Shown here one piece after another: positions 44,875 to 53,466 of a stretch of DNA of 64,000 nucleotides. The position numbers and the translations under genes were made by a program. The stretch is from positions 3,162,001-3,226,000 of the forward strand of contig OZ240210.1 in NCBI GenBank assembly GCA_965197495.1, given 5' to 3'. This stretch comes from SMYC01 sp965197495. GTDB lineage: Bacteria; Acidobacteriota; Vicinamibacteria; Marinacidobacterales; SMYC01. Numbering within the stretch: position 1 is the stretch's first letter; every line of letters starts with the position of its first letter. The notes below the pieces were generated by a model, which had not been told where the DNA came from, ran no database searches, and saw only the letters and a list, made by a program, of their open reading frames with translations.

Positions 44875-44950
44875 ATAGCTTTGAATGTGCAACCTTCGCT
44901 TGATATGATAGATAGCCAGTTCCATTCAGCTGGGCTTGAGGGGTCACGCG

Positions 44951-45148
44951 ATGACAAAAAAACTGAAAACACTGCGGTCCACGAGCAAGCATTCCACACA
45001 GGTCGTGAAGGCACGTCGTCATGGTTCGCGCACACATGCCGTTTCTGCAACCAGCGTCGTGCACGCGGTGACTCCCACTTCCGAGCGGATCATCAAGGAG
45101 ACCTCGGTGAAACGCCGGAAAGCCATGAAGGTGCTAGCGAATCGGTAG
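44951..45148 (+). CDS. Putative antitoxin of a Doc-type toxin-antitoxin pair
   Basis: A 65-residue basic protein (MTKKLKTLRSTSKH to KRRKAMKVLANR) with a GAGGGG motif upstream of the ATG. Its C-terminus resembles short C-terminal motifs of antitoxins found before Fic/Doc toxins, by recall. The toxin reading frame starts at or just before its stop codon. The assignment rests mainly on position. Confidence 0.55.
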   Translation: MTKKLKTLRSTSKHSTQVVKARRHGSRTHAVSATSVVHAVTPTSERIIKETSVKRRKAMKVLANR

Positions 45149-45527
45149 GCGACACTATCGCGTCACCTGGGCCGACGCGATTCGCGGCCATGAGGAAGCC
45201 CTTCAACATGGCGGGGCCCCAGAAATCCTCAACGAGCATGCGATTCAGTCGGCACTTGCTCGTCCGTACCAAGGCTACCACCGACGCATCCATCAGAAGG
45301 CGGCCGTGCTCGTTCACGGGATCGTTTCAAATCACGGATTTGCAGATGGTAACAAACGAACGGCTCTCTATCTTGTGGAATTACTCGTTCAGAGAAGCGG
45401 CTATGATTTCATTGAAGATGACGAGGTAGTCGCGGAGACGATCACGAGCGTCGCACGCGGTGAAATAAGTTACGAGGATCTCGCGGAGTGGTTTTGTGAA
45501 CGCTTGGCCCGGCCCAGTGGCCAATAG
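45138..45527 (+). CDS. Doc/Fic-family toxin lacking a clear start codon
   Basis: The Fic core motif is present as HGFADGNKRTA; Doc toxins phosphorylate EF-Tu and related Fic proteins AMPylate targets. The preceding residues VTWADAIRGHEEAL and ILNEHAIQSALARPYQGY match the Doc N-terminus, and the end ISYEDLAEWFCERL is typical. The frame is open from 45138, but no ATG, GTG or TTG occurs before VTWADA; GTG at 45306 would start inside the domain. The gene may use a rare start or be a pseudogene. Confidence 0.7.
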   Translation, partial: RIGRRHYRVTWADAIRGHEEALQHGGAPEILNEHAIQSALARPYQGYHRRIHQKAAVLVHGIVSNHGFADGNKRTALYLVELLVQRSGYDFIEDDEVVAETITSVARGEISYEDLAEWFCERLARPSGQ

Positions 45528-45689
45528 TCGTACGGTGGGGCAATCGGGAAGAGCCGAATGTCGCCTACCCGTTGGACGATGTCACGTCGAGCGGCGACAG
45601 ATTTCTTCACCACACAAGTGTGGACTCAGGGCGGGTTGGTGACGTTGTGCTCCGCAAAAAGTCGATCCGGCGTTGATTGCGCCGGTTAG

Positions 45690-45935
45690 AGTCGCCAGCG
45701 ATGGGCAAAGTGAGGGCCATTCCAAAGGTCGGTGGTCTCCATCATTATTACACTCGACGCGCTGCTTGAGTCCGGTCTGCTCGGGACGGCTGCGGGACTT
45801 CGTACCAGCTTACACCTCTACCCCTGAGTAGAGCCGACGCCGGCTCTCAAAACGTCCTACATGAAGACGACCAAGGCATCCTGGTTGCGGGCAGTTCGCC
45901 AATCTCACGCAGCTCGAGTTTGTGGAAGGGACAAC
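45690..45935 (+). repeat. Decayed copy of the integrase remnant's 3' region
   Basis: Matches 42740-42985 with scattered substitutions and small indels (GGTCGGTGG, GACGCCGGCTCTCAAAACG). Only the last ~35 codons of the transposase are represented, and they contain changes. It abuts an N-terminal transposase piece in the other orientation. Confidence 0.8.
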
Positions 45936-46034
45936 ACGGTTCTCCTCTTGCAGGTAGTCGATCACATCCTGCTGCTGGCGGTTGACCCAGCCAGCTAGAA
46001 CGAGCAGTAGGAATTGCACGTGGTACGTCATCAT
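45936..46034 (-). pseudogene. Integrase-core transposase, N-terminal remnant
   Basis: Reads MMTYHVQFLLLVLAGWVNRQ then QDVIDYLQEENRVV, the start of a family of rve transposases that I recall as beginning this way. It is cut off after about 33 residues. Confidence 0.6.
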
Positions 46035-46108
46035 GGATCTGAAGATAACACCCTCGGGCCAGACGATTGTAAAGCCTACGGCCCTTGGTCCGGTCGCAAA
46101 CACAGACA

Positions 46109-46164
46109 CTAAGCTGCTGATTTATGGCCTATTTCAAAAGGGCCGAGTTTTGGCACAGGACGGG
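46109..46164. repeat. Short dispersed direct repeat, copy C
   Basis: A 56-bp version nearly identical to copy B. It closes the interval with the toxin-antitoxin genes and integrase pieces. Confidence 0.9.
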
Positions 46165-46268
46165 GGCTGGAAACGGACTTACGGTGCGGCTAGTGAGGCA
46201 CTCCCATAGGAAAGGGAATTATATACGATCTTACCCCGCAGCCGTGATACAATCCCCATGACGTAGAA

Positions 46269-46292
46269 AAGCCGGGCGTAGGTGCCCGGCTT
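46269..46292. terminator. Perfect 9-bp hairpin
   Basis: AAGCCGGGC and GCCCGGCTT surround the loop GTAGGT. There is no U-run on the plus strand; a short A-run precedes it, so on the minus strand it would be followed by a few U residues (TTTT). That fits a terminator for minus-strand transcripts. Confidence 0.5.
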
Positions 46293-46399
46293 GGCTACCC
46301 TGCCAACTTTACCTGAGGGTCAGGCAGGAACGCGATCGCGCGGAGATTCTACCCCCGCGCGTTTGCAGATTCAATGGCCTCTCTGTTCCGAGGTTCTTC

Positions 46400-46630
46400 A
46401 TGTCCGACCAACTCGATGATTTTACGAATATGCGGTTTCGCTGCACCGAGTGCTTCCATGACTTCGTTGAAACGGTCTCCAAGCTGAAGCGAAATCCGAA
46501 CCTCACGTGTCCCAGGGGCCACGTCAATTTCGTCGCATACAGTTCTGACGGCAAAGGGTTCAGGATTATCAGCGCGAGGGCTAAGGCTCTTCAGGACAGA
46601 AGAAAGCAGGGCAAGAGATTCACCGAATGA
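46400..46630 (+). CDS. Small zinc-ribbon-like protein
   Basis: A 76-residue reading frame with FRCTECFHDFVETV and NLTCPRGH; the first pair is a CxxC and the second offers Cys and His, so one metal site is plausible. A GAGG sits 8-11 bp upstream of the ATG. The opposite strand has a competing 101-codon frame (46349-46654, MSTTKELESFGESLALL), with no clear ribosome binding site. I prefer the plus-strand frame but cannot exclude the other. Confidence 0.4.
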   Translation: MSDQLDDFTNMRFRCTECFHDFVETVSKLKRNPNLTCPRGHVNFVAYSSDGKGFRIISARAKALQDRRKQGKRFTE

Positions 46631-46754
46631 CTCTAACTCCTTGGTCGTGCTCATTCGCGGATCATAGCACGAAGCGGTAGTGCATCAGTTTGATTATTTT
46701 AGACCTTGATTTCTAGCCCGCACTCTGGCAGCGTTTGCCACTTGGAGGTGCAGC

Positions 46755-47015
46755 ATGCCACGAGGACCGCAGAAACAATGGAGACCAGCCGGGACCGCCG
46801 AGTGTGCCGTCCACGTCATGAGGATCGCAACAGGCGAGCTCGACGAAACGTTTGAGCCGCCCAGCAGGGATTCGGACCCGGACGCCAGCGAACGTGCATC
46901 GGTGGCCGGCAAGGCACGCGCATCTAGCCTAACGCCGGAGCGGCGCTCGGAGATCGCCAGGAACGCCGCCAACTCCAGATGGTCCGCCAGGCGGGAGAAA
47001 CCAAAGGCTACCTGA
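46755..47015 (+). CDS. Small basic protein with an AR-rich C-terminal motif
   Basis: An 86-residue protein with a strong GGAGG before the ATG. The C-terminal KARASSLTPERRSEIARNAA and SRW match a short motif common in small, possibly DNA- or RNA-binding bacterial proteins (the KARAKSLTPEQRREIARKAA pattern, by recall). The N-terminal half is unrecognised. It is probably real; the function is unknown. Confidence 0.6.
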   Translation: MPRGPQKQWRPAGTAECAVHVMRIATGELDETFEPPSRDSDPDASERASVAGKARASSLTPERRSEIARNAANSRWSARREKPKAT

Positions 47016-47109
47016 GTCTGAGTCAGCCCCCACCGCCTCTGCCCCTAGAATTGGGAATGGGGAATGGTAAATTTGCACTTAGCAAAGGCAACCGCTGGTC
47101 GTCCCTCAG

Positions 47110-47581
47110 TCACCAGTGTCGGTATATGTCCTTTCGGTGGCCGATGGCTAGCACTATGACGTGTGGTCCTTCTCTGAGAGTGTAAACCCTAATCGCAAAA
47201 TCTTCGAAGCACGAAAACGCGAAACAGCCGCACTGGGCGCAGGCGAGAAGCTCGTGCTGGGGCACCCACTCGCCGCCACTATAGGTGATTCTGCACGGTG
47301 TATGCAGAACCTGGAAAAGGTGCTATTCACGGGGCCAAAGACCTCAGACACGGTGACGTTTATTTGCGATTAGGGTAAACAACTCGATAATCTCCAACCC
47401 GTATCCGAAAGATTGGGTGGAGACCATTCGTGTGCCCCTTTACCTTCTTGATACCCGACTGACGGGGCTTACGGGCCAACGTGTCAATCTTCTTTGCGAT
47501 CTGCTTCCGCACCTTCTTGGGCTGAACCTTCACCAATGACTCAAGCGCCGCGTCGGAATACGTCAGTCCGTGCAGCCCCAT
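47110..47581 (-). pseudogene. RelE/ParE-family toxin gene interrupted by a MITE
   Basis: The start MGLHGLTYSDAALESL, then KKIDTLARKPRQSG and FRIRVGDYRVVY form a RelE-type mRNA interferase or ParE-like fold. At that point the second MITE and its TAAA duplication intervene (47187-47379). Beyond it the frame resumes as YTLREGPHVIVLAIGHRKD and IYRHW to the stop at 47110. The restored length is about 92 residues, normal for the family. It lies immediately downstream of the restriction-methylase gene if the IS256 copy is removed. No antitoxin is visible next to it. Confidence 0.82.
47187..47375. mobile_element. 189-bp MITE, copy 2
   Basis: Same length and nearly the same sequence as 16232-16420, with perfect CCCTAATCGCAAA ends. 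It is flanked by TAAA on both sides (47183-47186 and 47376-47379). Its target differs from copy 1 (TTAA), so a 4-bp A/T-rich target is used. Confidence 0.93.
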
Positions 47582-47591
47582 CAGCGATCAC

Positions 47592-48957
47592 GGATGTGTC
47601 CCGAGGTTCGTGGAAAAAGAACGGCGCCCTCCACTCCGTCGTCAGAGCATCATATCAGGCGGCAACCTCCGCGTGTTCGAGAACCTCGCTCAGACGTTGG
47701 TAGCCGTCGATGCGTCGTAGTTGAATCTGGCCAGAGGCGATAAGCCCAAACAGCAAAGCGACGTGGACTCCTCGCTGGAGAACGACGCTTGGGTTTTCGT
47801 CCGGCGTCGAAACTCGCGGTTGAGATTCTCCAGAGCATTGGTCGTTCGAATCGATTTCCACATGGCACGAGGGAATTCATAGAAGGTCAGCAGCTGATTA
47901 CCGGCCTCCTCTAGGCTTCGGACGACGGCCGGCGCGAGAGGCGTCCACTTGGCGACGAGTTCGTCATAGGCTTTGCGAGCATCGATGCCGTTCTTGGCGT
48001 AGACGATCCGGTTGTAGTCACGCCGGAGCTCACGGCGTGCGTGCGCCGGGCAATGTTCGAGCAAGTTGGCGCGCTTGTGCTCGGTACATCGCTGCAACCG
48101 GCACCCCGGCCACTTCTCCAGCGCTTTCGTCAGCCCCTTGTGGCCGTCGCTGATCACTAGCTTGGGAGCCCGGAGTCCTCGAGCCTGAAGTCCCTCCAGC
48201 ACGGAGCCCCAATGCGTCGAGGCTTCGCTCACCGCCAGACGCAATGACAACAGACGTTTCTGCCCGTCTGGCGCGACCCCGAGCGCGACCAGTACGGGTA
48301 CGCTGATCACACGTTTCGCCATCCGCACTTTCAGGTGGAAGCCGTCCAGGTAAACGATCGCGTAGACCTCCTCGCTGAGAGCACGGTTCTGCCATTCCTC
48401 GAAGCGCTCCTTCAGCCGGCTAACCACGCGAGACACCGCGCTCTTCGATAGGTGCTCCTCACCGAGCAGTGGTTTCAGCGCTTTGCGGATCCGGCGGCTA
48501 TTCGCGCCCGACAAGTACGTCCCCAAGATCGCCTCGTCGACCTCACGAGTCCGGCGTGCATACCGGGGCAACAGCTCGCTCCTGAACTCTGTCGTCTCTC
48601 CCGTTTCCTCGTCTCGCACGCGGGCTCGTGGCACACGGAGCTCGCGAGTTCCCACCGACATCGTCACGCGACGGGTTTCGGCTCCGTTGCGATACCCACG
48701 GCGGTCTTCCGCACGCTCGTAGCTACGACACCCCAGCGCTTGGTCGACTTCTTCCTCGAGCACGACCTCGATCGCCTCCAGTACCCGCTTACGCAGCCGA
48801 AGTTGGACGAACTCCCGGTACTCGCTTACAGACTCCTTCGATATGGTGGTAGGCTTCTTCATGGCGTAATCCTCCTCCTCGCCTTTCCAGGCGCGGTTTC
48901 GTTTTGTTTAACCGGAGGTTACGCCATTCTTATTTCCACGGGAAGCGGGACAGATCC
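47592..48957 (-). mobile_element. IS256-family element with exact 8-bp target duplication
   Basis: Terminal repeats start GGATGTGTCCCG on the left and, in complement, GGATCTGTCCCG on the right, with further similarity inward (CGTGGAAA, GGCG). The flanks carry the direct repeat GCGATCAC at 47584-47591 and 48958-48965. The insertion lies over the stop codon of the restriction-methylase gene and just before the RelE-type start. Confidence 0.93.
47655..48862 (-). pseudogene. IS256-family (mutator) transposase, frameshifted near the C-terminus
   Basis: The start MKKPTTISKESVSEYREFV, VVLEEEVDQALGCRSYER and a DDE core are typical: YLDGFHLKVR (first D), LVISDGHKGL (second D) and TTNALENLNREFRRRTK (glutamate). 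After FSSEES the family sequence moves to another frame (ALLFGLIASGQIQLRRIDG, ending at 47655), so one base is lost or gained near 47765. The unshifted frame ends at 47690 with about 26 unrelated residues. Since the last helix only is affected, some activity is not excluded. Confidence 0.88.
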
Positions 48958-48961
48958 GCGA

Positions 48962-51379
48962 TCACGACAACAAGCGACTCAACCGGTGTTCCAGTTCGTC
49001 ACCCGTGACCGCCTTCTCAGGATGCTCGTCGATCTCGCGCAGACGCTGGTGTGCAATGTCGATGTCTAAAGCATCATCGGCAACCGACAACGCTTGCATT
49101 TCTAGCGCCTTCGCATCAGCAAGATAGGAGCCGACTTGTTCGACTAACGCGGCGTCTGTCGGCACGGGATAATCAGCGATGCGAGAGGGCGTGACCTTCA
49201 TTCCGTAATTGAAGCGCCACCGCTCGCTACGAATCACGGCTGCGGCAATGAACATCATCTCTCTCGTGACGCCAGCCTTCGGGACCAGCACTAGGCAGTC
49301 ATCCGTGACGCCACACGGCCACTCTTGTACCCGCGCCTCACCGTAGCTTCCTGTGCTTGGAACAGTAATGAAGGGCGGCTCTAGTAAATCATCGAAGTCA
49401 AAGAAGCCATAGCAGCCATTGTCGATCCCGCTCGACGAAATCACGAGCGCGTCGCCAGAAACGAGATGTTCCTTGCTGTGTAGAGACTTCTGCCCATAGC
49501 TGATCGAGAAGTAGTCACCAATGGTGCCTGGTGTTGGCTTCCCGAGTTTCGTAGGCGGCTTGCGAAGCAGGGGCGCGTCTCTCTCGCTGAGACTTGCCAG
49601 CATCCGAACTAGCTCAGGGGCGTGTCGAACCACAAAAGCAGCGCGGTCTCGAATAAGCGCGGTGACGCTGTCAATCAGTTGGCCGGGTCCAAGCACCTTT
49701 GACGGAACATACAGTCCTGGCCCCCATATATCTGAAATCGGAGACCCCCCACAGAGTCCTGGTATCGTTTCTCTATCACGATAGGCGCGCAACACTGTGT
49801 CGAGTTGCGATCCTTCAATAGGTACGCGCACGCGCTTCTTCATGCGCAAGCCGTCGTTGGTAATGCGAGCAAAGAACACCCGCCTATCGGCCCTGTGCGG
49901 CATCCCTTTACGAAAGAACAGGACGGCCGTGTAGGACGATGCATGCGGCTCAAAAAGTTCGTCCGGCAAGCCGATCACGGCTTCAAGCGTGTTGCGTACT
50001 AGGGTATCGCGTCTCCAGTCCAGCGTTTGTCGGCGCACGAGGGCAGACATGGGCACAATCGCTGCCAACCGACCGTTCTGCTTTAACCCCTCAAGCGCCC
50101 GATCCACGAACCGATCAGACGGCGTGTCTGTCTTCTTGTGTGGGAACGGCGGGTTCATCAGGACGACATCCGCCTTCCCGATGGGATACTTCTCCCATGT
50201 AAAACAGTTCTCGCGGGCGATACCCGTTGACCCGTCTCCGCGCAGGATCATATTGGCGACGCAAATAGCTGCGGTGACAGGCTCGCTGTCGATGCCGATC
50301 AGTTTCTTGCGGACGAGGTTCACCATCTGCGCCCGAGACAGCTTCTTCTCGACCAGGATGCGGTTCATGGCGGCGATCAGGAACCCACCCGTTCCGCACG
50401 CGGGGTCCAACACTATATCTTTGGACCCGACCTCAACGAGATCAGCCATGAACGAGGCCATGTGGCGCGGCGTGAAATACTGCCCGATGGTGTTTCCGCC
50501 CGTGTAGCGAAAGAAGGTCTCGTAAAGCTGGCCGAGGTAATCATGCTCGGCCGTCAGGACGTGGACGTTCAGCCGTTCGAGAATAGAGACAATGCGCCGG
50601 GCTTTCTCAGCCAGCGTCTGGTTCGCTTCGTCAACATGCAGGCTCTTTTGAAGCTCAACCTTCTTCGTGGCCCAGAATGCGCCTTTTGAGGCACGGTTGA
50701 TGTCAGACAAGATGTTCTTCGGGTCTTTCCTAATATCGCCCTTCGATTGCCACAACGCCAACATGATCGCGCCAACAACACCAGGTCTCAGTTCGTCACG
50801 AATCTTTGACTCGCGGAGTAGGCGGTTGATTTCGTCGGCGCGCTGGTGTAGCACTTCAACGGGTGGCACGGACGGTCGAAGTTCGTAGGGCGCTGAATGC
50901 GGCAGCAAGCGGTCAACGTCGGCCCGGTTCGGCACCCATGTGATCGGGTCTTTGTCATACGTAACAAAGGTCCACTTCGATCCGGTCCACTTGGATACGC
51001 GGAGCGTGAAATCGTCTTCCGTGGTGCCTGCAAGTGCCACAGTCAGCACGGTGTAACCCGCATCCACGAAAGCTTGTCCATAGGACAAGGCGTCTGCTTG
51101 GGCGTCGTCTAATTGTTTCGCTGTCGCTTTCGCTTCGATCACGACAAGCGGTTCGAGTGTTTGGCGGTCTACGAGGATGCCTTCTGGCAATGCATCACCG
51201 CCACGGCCAGCTTTCCCGCGCCCCTGCAATACTTCAACGAGGTGTGGATGGTCTCGGTATTCCTGCTGGCGCAGTAGGTCACCGGTGGTGGGTTTTCGCG
51301 TGTCCCATCCCTGCGAGACAAGCATCTCCGTCAGAAGATGCTCGGCACGAATCTCGGAGATACGGGCACGCAGGGCCAC
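48962..51379 (-). CDS. Fused restriction-methylation-specificity protein (type IIG / type I-like)
   Basis: An 805-residue single-chain enzyme. The N-terminal nuclease region (about 60-90) has GILVDRQTLEPLVVIEAKAT, fitting a PD-(D/E)xK core with D...EAK. An HsdM-like N6-adenine methylase follows: NTIGQYFTPRHMASFM, motif I DPACGTGGFLIAA (about 325) and motif IV NPPF (about 408). From about 615 (GTIGDYFSISYGQKS) it resembles a type I target-recognition domain. There is no helicase domain, so cleavage would be of the type IIG or BcgI-like kind. Its TGA lies in the IS256 target GCGATCAC; before that insertion a RelE-type gene followed after a few bases. Confidence 0.85.
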   Translation of the reverse strand: MALRARISEIRAEHLLTEMLVSQGWDTRKPTTGDLLRQQEYRDHPHLVEVLQGRGKAGRGGDALPEGILVDRQTLEPLVVIEAKATAKQLDDAQADALSYGQAFVDAGYTVLTVALAGTTEDDFTLRVSKWTGSKWTFVTYDKDPITWVPNRADVDRLLPHSAPYELRPSVPPVEVLHQRADEINRLLRESKIRDELRPGVVGAIMLALWQSKGDIRKDPKNILSDINRASKGAFWATKKVELQKSLHVDEANQTLAEKARRIVSILERLNVHVLTAEHDYLGQLYETFFRYTGGNTIGQYFTPRHMASFMADLVEVGSKDIVLDPACGTGGFLIAAMNRILVEKKLSRAQMVNLVRKKLIGIDSEPVTAAICVANMILRGDGSTGIARENCFTWEKYPIGKADVVLMNPPFPHKKTDTPSDRFVDRALEGLKQNGRLAAIVPMSALVRRQTLDWRRDTLVRNTLEAVIGLPDELFEPHASSYTAVLFFRKGMPHRADRRVFFARITNDGLRMKKRVRVPIEGSQLDTVLRAYRDRETIPGLCGGSPISDIWGPGLYVPSKVLGPGQLIDSVTALIRDRAAFVVRHAPELVRMLASLSERDAPLLRKPPTKLGKPTPGTIGDYFSISYGQKSLHSKEHLVSGDALVISSSGIDNGCYGFFDFDDLLEPPFITVPSTGSYGEARVQEWPCGVTDDCLVLVPKAGVTREMMFIAAAVIRSERWRFNYGMKVTPSRIADYPVPTDAALVEQVGSYLADAKALEMQALSVADDALDIDIAHQRLREIDEHPEKAVTGDELEHRLSRLLS

Positions 51380-51632
51380 ATGCTAGGCCGTTCGCGATGT
51401 GTGCAGCATGAGACGCTTGCCAGTAACCTTACGGATACCTTCGACGGTACGCTGACCATCGGTCAGATCCCACAGGAAGACGAAAAGAATCAGAGGCACT
51501 CGATCTTTATTGCCGAGATTATAGCGATTCTAACCTAGAGCCGGGTTCCGTGTCAAAAGTGCCCGTCCCTTCCTCCCGATCAGCGGCAGAAAACAGTTGA
51601 CATTCATGCTTGTGTAATATATACTTTTGATT
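51380..51632. other. Intergenic region
   Basis: About 250 bp between the restriction-methylase gene and the IS1-type gene. I see no convincing gene. AT-rich stretches near 51520 and 51610 (TATATACTTTTG) could hold promoters for either side. Confidence 0.4.
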
Positions 51633-52421
51633 ATGAATAAGCTACCGGTTGAGAAGCGAGCAAGCATCCTCAAAATGTTGATGCATGGATCGTCCATACG
51701 GTCGATCGGCGAGATTACGGGCTCGTCCGCCAACACGATCTCGAAGCTGTTGATCGACGCCGGAAAGGCTTGCTCGGCCTATCACGATGCGACGGTCCGG
51801 AACGTCAGCTCGAAGCGGGTTCAGGTCGATGAGATCTGGTCGTTCACCTACGCGAAGCAGAAGAACGTCGCACGGGCGAAGGCCGCTCCCGAAGGCGCGG
51901 GCGACACCTGGACGTGGACGGCGCTCGATGCCGACTCCAAGCTGATCATTTCATGGCTGGTCGGAAGTCGCGACGCCGGTTACGCCGTCGAGTTCATGCA
52001 AGACCTGGCCGGTCGTCTTGCCAACCGCGTGCAACTGACGAGCGACGGCCACAGGGTGTACCTCTCTGCTGTCGAAGATGCGTTCGGCGCGGATATCGAC
52101 TACGCCATGCTGGTCAAGCACTACGGGGACGCGCCAGAGGGCCAGAGGCGGTACAGCCCCGCCGTCTGCACCGGAGCGACGCGGATGCGCGTCACCGGCG
52201 ACCCCGACGAGGACCACATCAGCACCAGCTACGCCGAGCGTCACAACCTGACGATGCGGATGTCGATGTGGCGTTACACTCGGCTGACGAACGCCTTCTC
52301 GAAGAAGCTGGCGAATCACGAACATAACGTCGCGCTCTACACCGTGTGGTACAACTTCTGCCGTATCCACCGGAGCCTTCGTGTCACGCCAGCGATGGAA
52401 GCCGGACTGGCTTTGGTGTAG
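51633..52421 (+). CDS. IS1-family transposase, C-terminally truncated
   Basis: A 262-residue protein from ATG 51633 (MNKLPVEKRASILKMLMHG), with a helix-turn-helix (SIRSIGEITGSSANTISKLL) and the IS1-type DDE core: RVQVDEIWSFTYAKQKN, WTWTALDADSKL, LTSDGHRVYL (second D) and STSYAERHNLTMRMSMWRYT (glutamate region). Related proteins continue some 10-30 residues after TPAMEAGL; here the sequence changes to HNH-gene sequence and stops at LALV. Residual activity is possible. Confidence 0.82.
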   Translation: MNKLPVEKRASILKMLMHGSSIRSIGEITGSSANTISKLLIDAGKACSAYHDATVRNVSSKRVQVDEIWSFTYAKQKNVARAKAAPEGAGDTWTWTALDADSKLIISWLVGSRDAGYAVEFMQDLAGRLANRVQLTSDGHRVYLSAVEDAFGADIDYAMLVKHYGDAPEGQRRYSPAVCTGATRMRVTGDPDEDHISTSYAERHNLTMRMSMWRYTRLTNAFSKKLANHEHNVALYTVWYNFCRIHRSLRVTPAMEAGLALV

Positions 52422-52735
52422 GGGATTTCGCCCCGGCCAAAGGACTCTTTCATCTTCGGCAGCTCCTCGAAACGGCGAGCCAAGTTGAGCAGCGTTCTTG
52501 TCTTGCGATCTTCGAAGCCGAGACACTCGCGCGCGTAGTCGACGGCGGCAGCATGTCCGTAGTCGATATAGAGCTGCCGCTCATCGACCTCATGAAGATA
52601 GAAGCACAGCGCTGATTCGACCCGCCGATCCAGACGCGCCAGAACGACGAGCCGTTCGTGGATCTCCAAGGCTTTCAAGCCTCGCTTGGTTTCCAGGTCT
52701 TTTCCCGTGAGCACACACTTTTCACCCGAGCGCAT
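52410..52735 (-). pseudogene. HNH endonuclease family protein, N-terminal fragment
   Basis: Reads ALCFYLHEVDERQLYIDYGH, then AVDYARECLGFEDRKTRTLL and ARRFEELPKMKESFGRGEIP. This is the DUF222-like helical N-terminus found before an HNH nuclease in Acidobacteriota-type proteins, by recall. The gene is cut at about 52410 by the IS1-type element, so the HNH domain is missing. An AT-rich region upstream (52750-52890) probably contained its promoter. Confidence 0.65.
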
Positions 52736-53018
52736 CAGTCACGCCTCCTCAATATGAATTGAATTCGCGTTTACAAGACTGCTCTATTATAGGTAAATAA
52801 CAAGTGTATGTCAAGGTTAATGATACCAACAACACTAATTAGTTCAATTATTTATACCGATTTTACCATTTCATGGAGAGTCCAAAAAAGCCTGATGCGC
52901 GCAATAGTCCCCGCTAGCAAGTAACCGTGGCTCAGAAACGCGGCACACGTTCCAGCCGCTCGAACCGGAGGAGAAGGTAGCCGGCTAACCGGCCCGGAGC
53001 ACGATCTCGACCTTCGGA
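52736..53018. other. AT-rich intergenic region
   Basis: About 280 bp with a markedly AT-rich core (52750-52890) unlike the surroundings. No gene, tRNA or clear hairpin was recognised. Confidence 0.5.
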
Positions 53019-53354
53019 TTGACCGCCTTCAAGAGACTCTTCTACCGCAATGCCGACAAGATGATGTCTGTGCCCACAACGTTGGCTCCGGAGCTCGTTC
53101 TCGGCCGACCGGAGCTATTATTCAACGCTCCCTACGAGGGCATTCGCCGCCTCACAGCGACAAATTACGATGTCGCCGAGGATGGGCGTTTCTTGATGGT
53201 GCGGAGCGAAGAAGATCGGGCCAAGCACACCTTGCGCATCAACGTCGTCCTGAACTGGTTCGAAGAACTGAAAGCCCGCGTCCCGACCAAAAAAGAGAAA
53301 CTCGTTCTGAACGAGATGCTGGCGGCTGTCCCTACCCGTCAGTCCCCGCGATGA
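53019..53354 (+). pseudogene. C-terminal fragment of a kinase/beta-propeller protein
   Basis: The sequence RLFYRNADKMMSVPTTLAP, then NYDVAEDGRFLMVRSEE and INVVLNWFEELKARVPTK, is the typical end of TolB-like propeller regions attached to serine/threonine kinases in Acidobacteriota, by recall. There is no kinase domain or signal peptide. A second fragment of the same kind lies at about 54372-54594. Confidence 0.6.
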
Positions 53355-53466
53355 AACAGGAGCCAGGTGATGATGAGAGAGCTCGCGAGCTCACGAGACC
53401 TGGGGCCTCCCCGGTTCGTTGGCGCCGGCGATTCTGAAGCAAGCTGGGGCGGCCTCGAGGATCTCG

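Noticed and set aside
46349..46654. Minus-strand 101-codon gene
   Set aside because: It overlaps the plus-strand zinc-ribbon-like frame and lacks a ribosome binding site; kept only as an alternative in that entry.
52900..53015. tRNA gene in the intergenic gap
   Set aside because: Some GC-rich paired segments were examined, but no cloverleaf, anticodon loop or TTCGA-type T-loop arrangement could be built.
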